DNA of 64,000 nt from Neocallimastix lanati (nom. inval.) (lineage: Eukaryota > Neocallimastigomycota > Neocallimastigomycetes > Neocallimastigales > Neocallimastigaceae). Below the pieces are notes generated by a model. It made no database searches, was not told the origin of the DNA, and saw nothing but the letters and a program-made list of their open reading frames with translations. Each line of letters begins with the position of its first letter. Positions within the stretch are counted from its first letter, which is position 1. The stretch spans positions 374,501 to 438,500 of the forward strand of contig JACVTC010000015.1 of assembly GCA_016946835.1 (NCBI GenBank). The letters are read 5' to 3'. Both the position numbers and the translations under genes were made by a program. Below are positions 61,046 to 64,000 of this stretch, in pieces.

Positions 61046-62171
61046 ATGAGTGAAGTAATCTTTCAGATAAATCATATATATTAGTAATTTCAAAATAATC
61101 AAAAAATATAAAATAATATTAATAATGATATAAATGAGGCAATTAAATTCATATTTACCTGATAGAAAATGAGGATAACAATATTAAAATTAAACATAAA
61201 TTAAATGAAAAAAGGTTTAAAAAAAATAATAATAATAAACTACCTATTCGATAATGTTTTCATTATAGCTTTTATTGATGCTTTGGATAACATAAAAATC
61301 ATTAAATTAATACAATGAAGTAAAAATATTCAGTGAAATAATAAAAATAATAAAAAAAATATTATTTTTGAACTATAAAATAATAATTTACTTACAGTAT
61401 AACGTCTTCAATATATCATGGAACATTGTACTAAATATTTGAAAATATTATCATATTTAATAAAACAATTAATGAATGAAAAAAAAAAAAAAAAAAATAC
61501 TTTATTGATATCATACTTAGTTCTTTTAAATTCTATGACAATGGCTTAATATTGCAATTATTATTTTATTATAAAAATAAAACTTCATTATCCACTTCAG
61601 ATCTACATCGACAAATTTTAGACAAAAAAATATAAAATTTCAAAAGTGAATGATATACACATAATACTAATAAATTTTTATATTATGAATGTGAAAAAAT
61701 TGACGTAAACATGTGCATAATAAAATACTTGTTTGAACATGGAGCGAATATTAATAAAGAAAATATTAGTTGGTTTGTAATGGTACCCGTTATTTAATAC
61801 AAGTTACAGTGGAAATGAAGTATTAGTAAAATATTTAGTTGAACTTGAAACTAATATAAATAAAGAACTTGGATATAGTAAAACCGCTTTATTTAGTGCA
61901 TGTTACAGTGGAAATGAAGCATTAGTAAAATATTTAGTTGAACATGGAACAGATATAAATAAAGAAAGTAAAGATGGTTCATCCCCATTATTAAAACCAT
62001 GTTCAAATGGAAATGAAGCAATTGTAAAATATTTAGCTGAATTTGGAGCTTATATAAATAAAAAAAAATAATAATAATAATAATGATGATGGTTGGACTT
62101 CATTATATGCTCCATATAAAAATGAAAAAAAAATATATATAGTAAAATATTTAGTGAGTATAAAACCATAA
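61046..62171 (+). pseudogene. ankyrin-repeat protein gene, degenerate
   Basis: Starts with a plausible MSEVIFQINHIY that meets a stop at once. Fragments follow in several frames: YDNGLILQLLFYYKNKTSL (about 61540-61600), then ankyrin repeats: IIKYLFEHGANINKE (about 61710-61760), NTSYSGNEVLVKYLVE, TALFSACYSGNEALVKYLVE-HGTDINKE and NGNEAIVKYLAEFGAYINK, ending near a stop at 62067, with a last diverged repeat up to 62171. At least four repeats of the usual 33-residue pattern with the HGxxINKE turn are visible. A frameshift near 61775 and stops after poly-A tracts show that it is broken. Such ankyrin genes are very numerous in anaerobic fungi; this looks like a dead family member. Introns might rescue part of the gene but no good splice sites stand out. 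Confidence 0.7.
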
Positions 62172-62466
62172 AATTATTTAATAAATTTCTAATGTTTATG
62201 TACTACTCTAGTATATATTAGAATTACCATTAAAGTTATTTTCATCATGAAAAAATAGATAAAAAGGTTAATATAAATTACATTAATAAATTTATATTAC
62301 CTTATAACTATAACTTATATTATTATTCTAAGTTTACAAAAAAACTTGTTACATTTAACATAATTAAAAATTTTAACATTAAAAAAAAAAAAAACAGTAT
62401 TAAAGGAAAAAGTGACAGTCAAATAAAAATGATATTTCTCTCCCATTTATTTATATTTCAAAATCA

Positions 62467-62497
<31 letters not shown>

Positions 62498-63088
62498 TAG
62501 AGAAAGATAAGGAGTGGAAAACAATATTAATTATTATAATAGAGTATATAAATTTTATACATATATTTATATATATATTATTTTTTTTTTTTTTTTTGAA
62601 ATTGATATAAAATATTGTCATGGCATGCTAATCCGTGTATACCCCCTGTGAAAGATTTTTTATGTTTACTTTAGATACATATTTTTTTATTATTATTATT
62701 ATTATTACTTTTCTACACTAAATCCATTTAATTACTTCTGATAATTTTTTTTTTCTTTCTCTTCTCTGGAGGGTATAATAAATATTATGTTGGTAACAAC
62801 AGCATTAAGCAATTGTATATCTACTCTGTTATTCATTGTAGAATCAAATTAAGGAATTCTTTAATCCTATATCCCAATCATTCTAATGGACTTAAAAGTG
62901 TATTCTCTGTAACCTTTTTCTTTTATTATTAAAGATTTCAATATATTAACACTTAATCTATAACTTAATATTTAGTTATAAACTTTAAAGGTTAAATATT
63001 TAATAATATCTTTTTATATTTATAGGTAATTTGGATATTATAATTATTATTATTTTTATTATTTTTATTATTATTATTATTTTTATTA

Positions 63089-63147
<59 letters not shown>

Positions 63148-63753
63148 TTACTCATGGTTTATATAAGGAATTTTCCTAATTTTGTTGATAATAACACATA
63201 GGATTTTATCATTAATTATACCATGATTATATCATGTGAATATATATATATGTGAATGATAATCATATATTATTTAATATTTTCATATTATTTATAGTCA
63301 AACATCATTTTAGTTTAATTATTAAGTATTATTAAAAGGTAAAATATTTAATAATATCTCTCTATTTTTATAGGTAATTTGGTTATTCTTATTATTTTAT
63401 TCATGATTTATTTAAGGAATTTTCTTTATTCTATTAATAATAAAATAATTATCCTATGTGTAATAACACCTAAGATAAATCTTTTATCATTAATTATGCC
63501 ATGATTATATCATGTAAATATAAATATATATATATATATGTAAATAATAATTATATATCATATAATATTTTCATATTATTTATAGTCCGACATCATTATA
63601 GTTTAAAGTTTGAAGGTAAATTTTATTTTATTTTTTATTTTTTATTTTTTATTTTTTTTTTTTTTTTATTTTAAAAAAAATACTTAATAAAGGAATATTA
63701 AATTAAGAAACACAATAAAATTTATAGGGGTTAGTATTACATTTGTATATAAT
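62172..63753. other. AT-rich spacer with a direct duplication
   Basis: No gene found. 62600-62660 and 62760-62930 are somewhat more complex but without coding signal. Holds the duplicated block described separately and an (ATT)n run at 63041-63147. Confidence 0.55.
62984..63610. repeat. diverged direct duplication, units of about 300 bp
   Basis: Unit 1 (about 62984-63310) and unit 2 (about 63336-63597) share, in order, AATATTTAATAATATCT, TTATAGGTAATTTGG, TTTATTTAAGGAATTTTC-like, AATAACAC, TTTTATCATTAATTAT, CCATGATTATATCATGT and TTTTCATATTATTTATAGTC. Unit 1 has gained an ATT expansion. Confidence 0.8.
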
Positions 63754-64000
63754 GGGAGAGTTGCATTTCCCCAAATTGCATTTCGCCAGGTTGCATTTCG
63801 TCAAGTGGCGTAGTATTAAAATGTTGCATTTCCCCAAGTTGCTTTTCGCCAGGTTGCATTTCGACAAGTAGAGTATTGATATAAATAAATGAATAAATAA
63901 ATAAATATTAATTCAAAATATATTTTTTTTAAAATTGTTTTTATGCGATATTAATAATATTTAATTTTATTTATTGATTTATTTATTTATTTAATAATTT
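63754..64000. mobile_element. terminus of a further MULE-like/foldback element (runs off the window)
   Basis: From GGGAGAGTTGCATTTCCCC onward there are six units of the form TTGCATTTC(G/C)CCA(A/G)G between 63761 and 63869, followed by GATATAAATAAATGAATAAAT. The arrangement (G-rich end, ATTTCG units, then AAATAAAT tail) mirrors the foldback element at 7521. The opposite end would be beyond 64000, so this is inferred from one end only. Confidence 0.5.

Overview
The window is a piece of an extremely AT-rich eukaryotic nuclear genome. Host genes have GT-AG introns full of T- and A-runs, proteins carry long Asn/Lys/Glu tracts, and simple repeats are everywhere. A fungus-type PHO80-like cyclin, a Dbp9-type nucleolar helicase, Ty1/copia and MULE transposons, an ankyrin-repeat gene remnant and a bacterial-looking intronless hydrolase together suggest an anaerobic gut fungus (Neocallimastigomycota). 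This is inference; no rRNA or other phylogenetic marker is present.

Layout. 1-4763: DBP9/DDX56-like DEAD-box helicase in eight exons, the last intron holding about 92 AAT units. 4764-6770: intergenic. 6771-31481: one 24.7-kb nest of mobile elements. The outermost is an old, decayed copia element on the minus strand (LTRs at 31170-31481 and, in three pieces, 6771-6843 / 9226-9403 / 26528-26619). Its 3' LTR was hit by a foldback element (7521-9209) with a probable solo LTR beside it, and by a MULE transposon now spanning 9404-26518, with terminal inverted repeats, a 9-bp target duplication TAATATTTA and an intact FLYWCH/MULE transposase. The MULE was hit by copia element A (14930-26376, TSD AATTG), and A's gag-pol was hit by copia element B (17838-24005, TSD ATAAT), whose 1762-codon ORF and LTRs look intact. 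A further 769-bp solo LTR (27397-28165, TSD CTTTT) sits in the old copia pol gene.

31482-37462: spacer with an intronless alpha/beta hydrolase (32261-32926) and an orphan fragment of the C-terminus of an ABCC transporter (34142-34297, minus). 37463-46881: a nine-exon gene for a protein of about 2270 residues that I do not recognise, with a dense run of SUMO-consensus motifs, acidic repeats and a Cys/His cluster. 46882-49990: AT-rich spacer. 49991-54145 and 54467-56098 (minus): a 1384-residue low-complexity protein and a PHO80/Pcl-type cyclin.

56099-64000: AT-rich and repeat-rich, with a 225-bp GC-rich, hairpin-rich island (58730-58955) that could be a structured RNA, a broken ankyrin-repeat gene (61046-62171), a 300-bp direct duplication, and the terminus of another element built from 15-bp TTGCATTTCGCCA-type units, related to motifs at the ends of the foldback element and near the right end of the MULE.

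The host genes are housekeeping or regulatory (ribosome biogenesis, CDK regulation) and are not obviously linked to each other. The most informative part is the transposon nest: insertion order, target duplications and primer sites can all be read directly, and it contains an element (A) that appears to have moved recently without an integrase catalytic core of its own.
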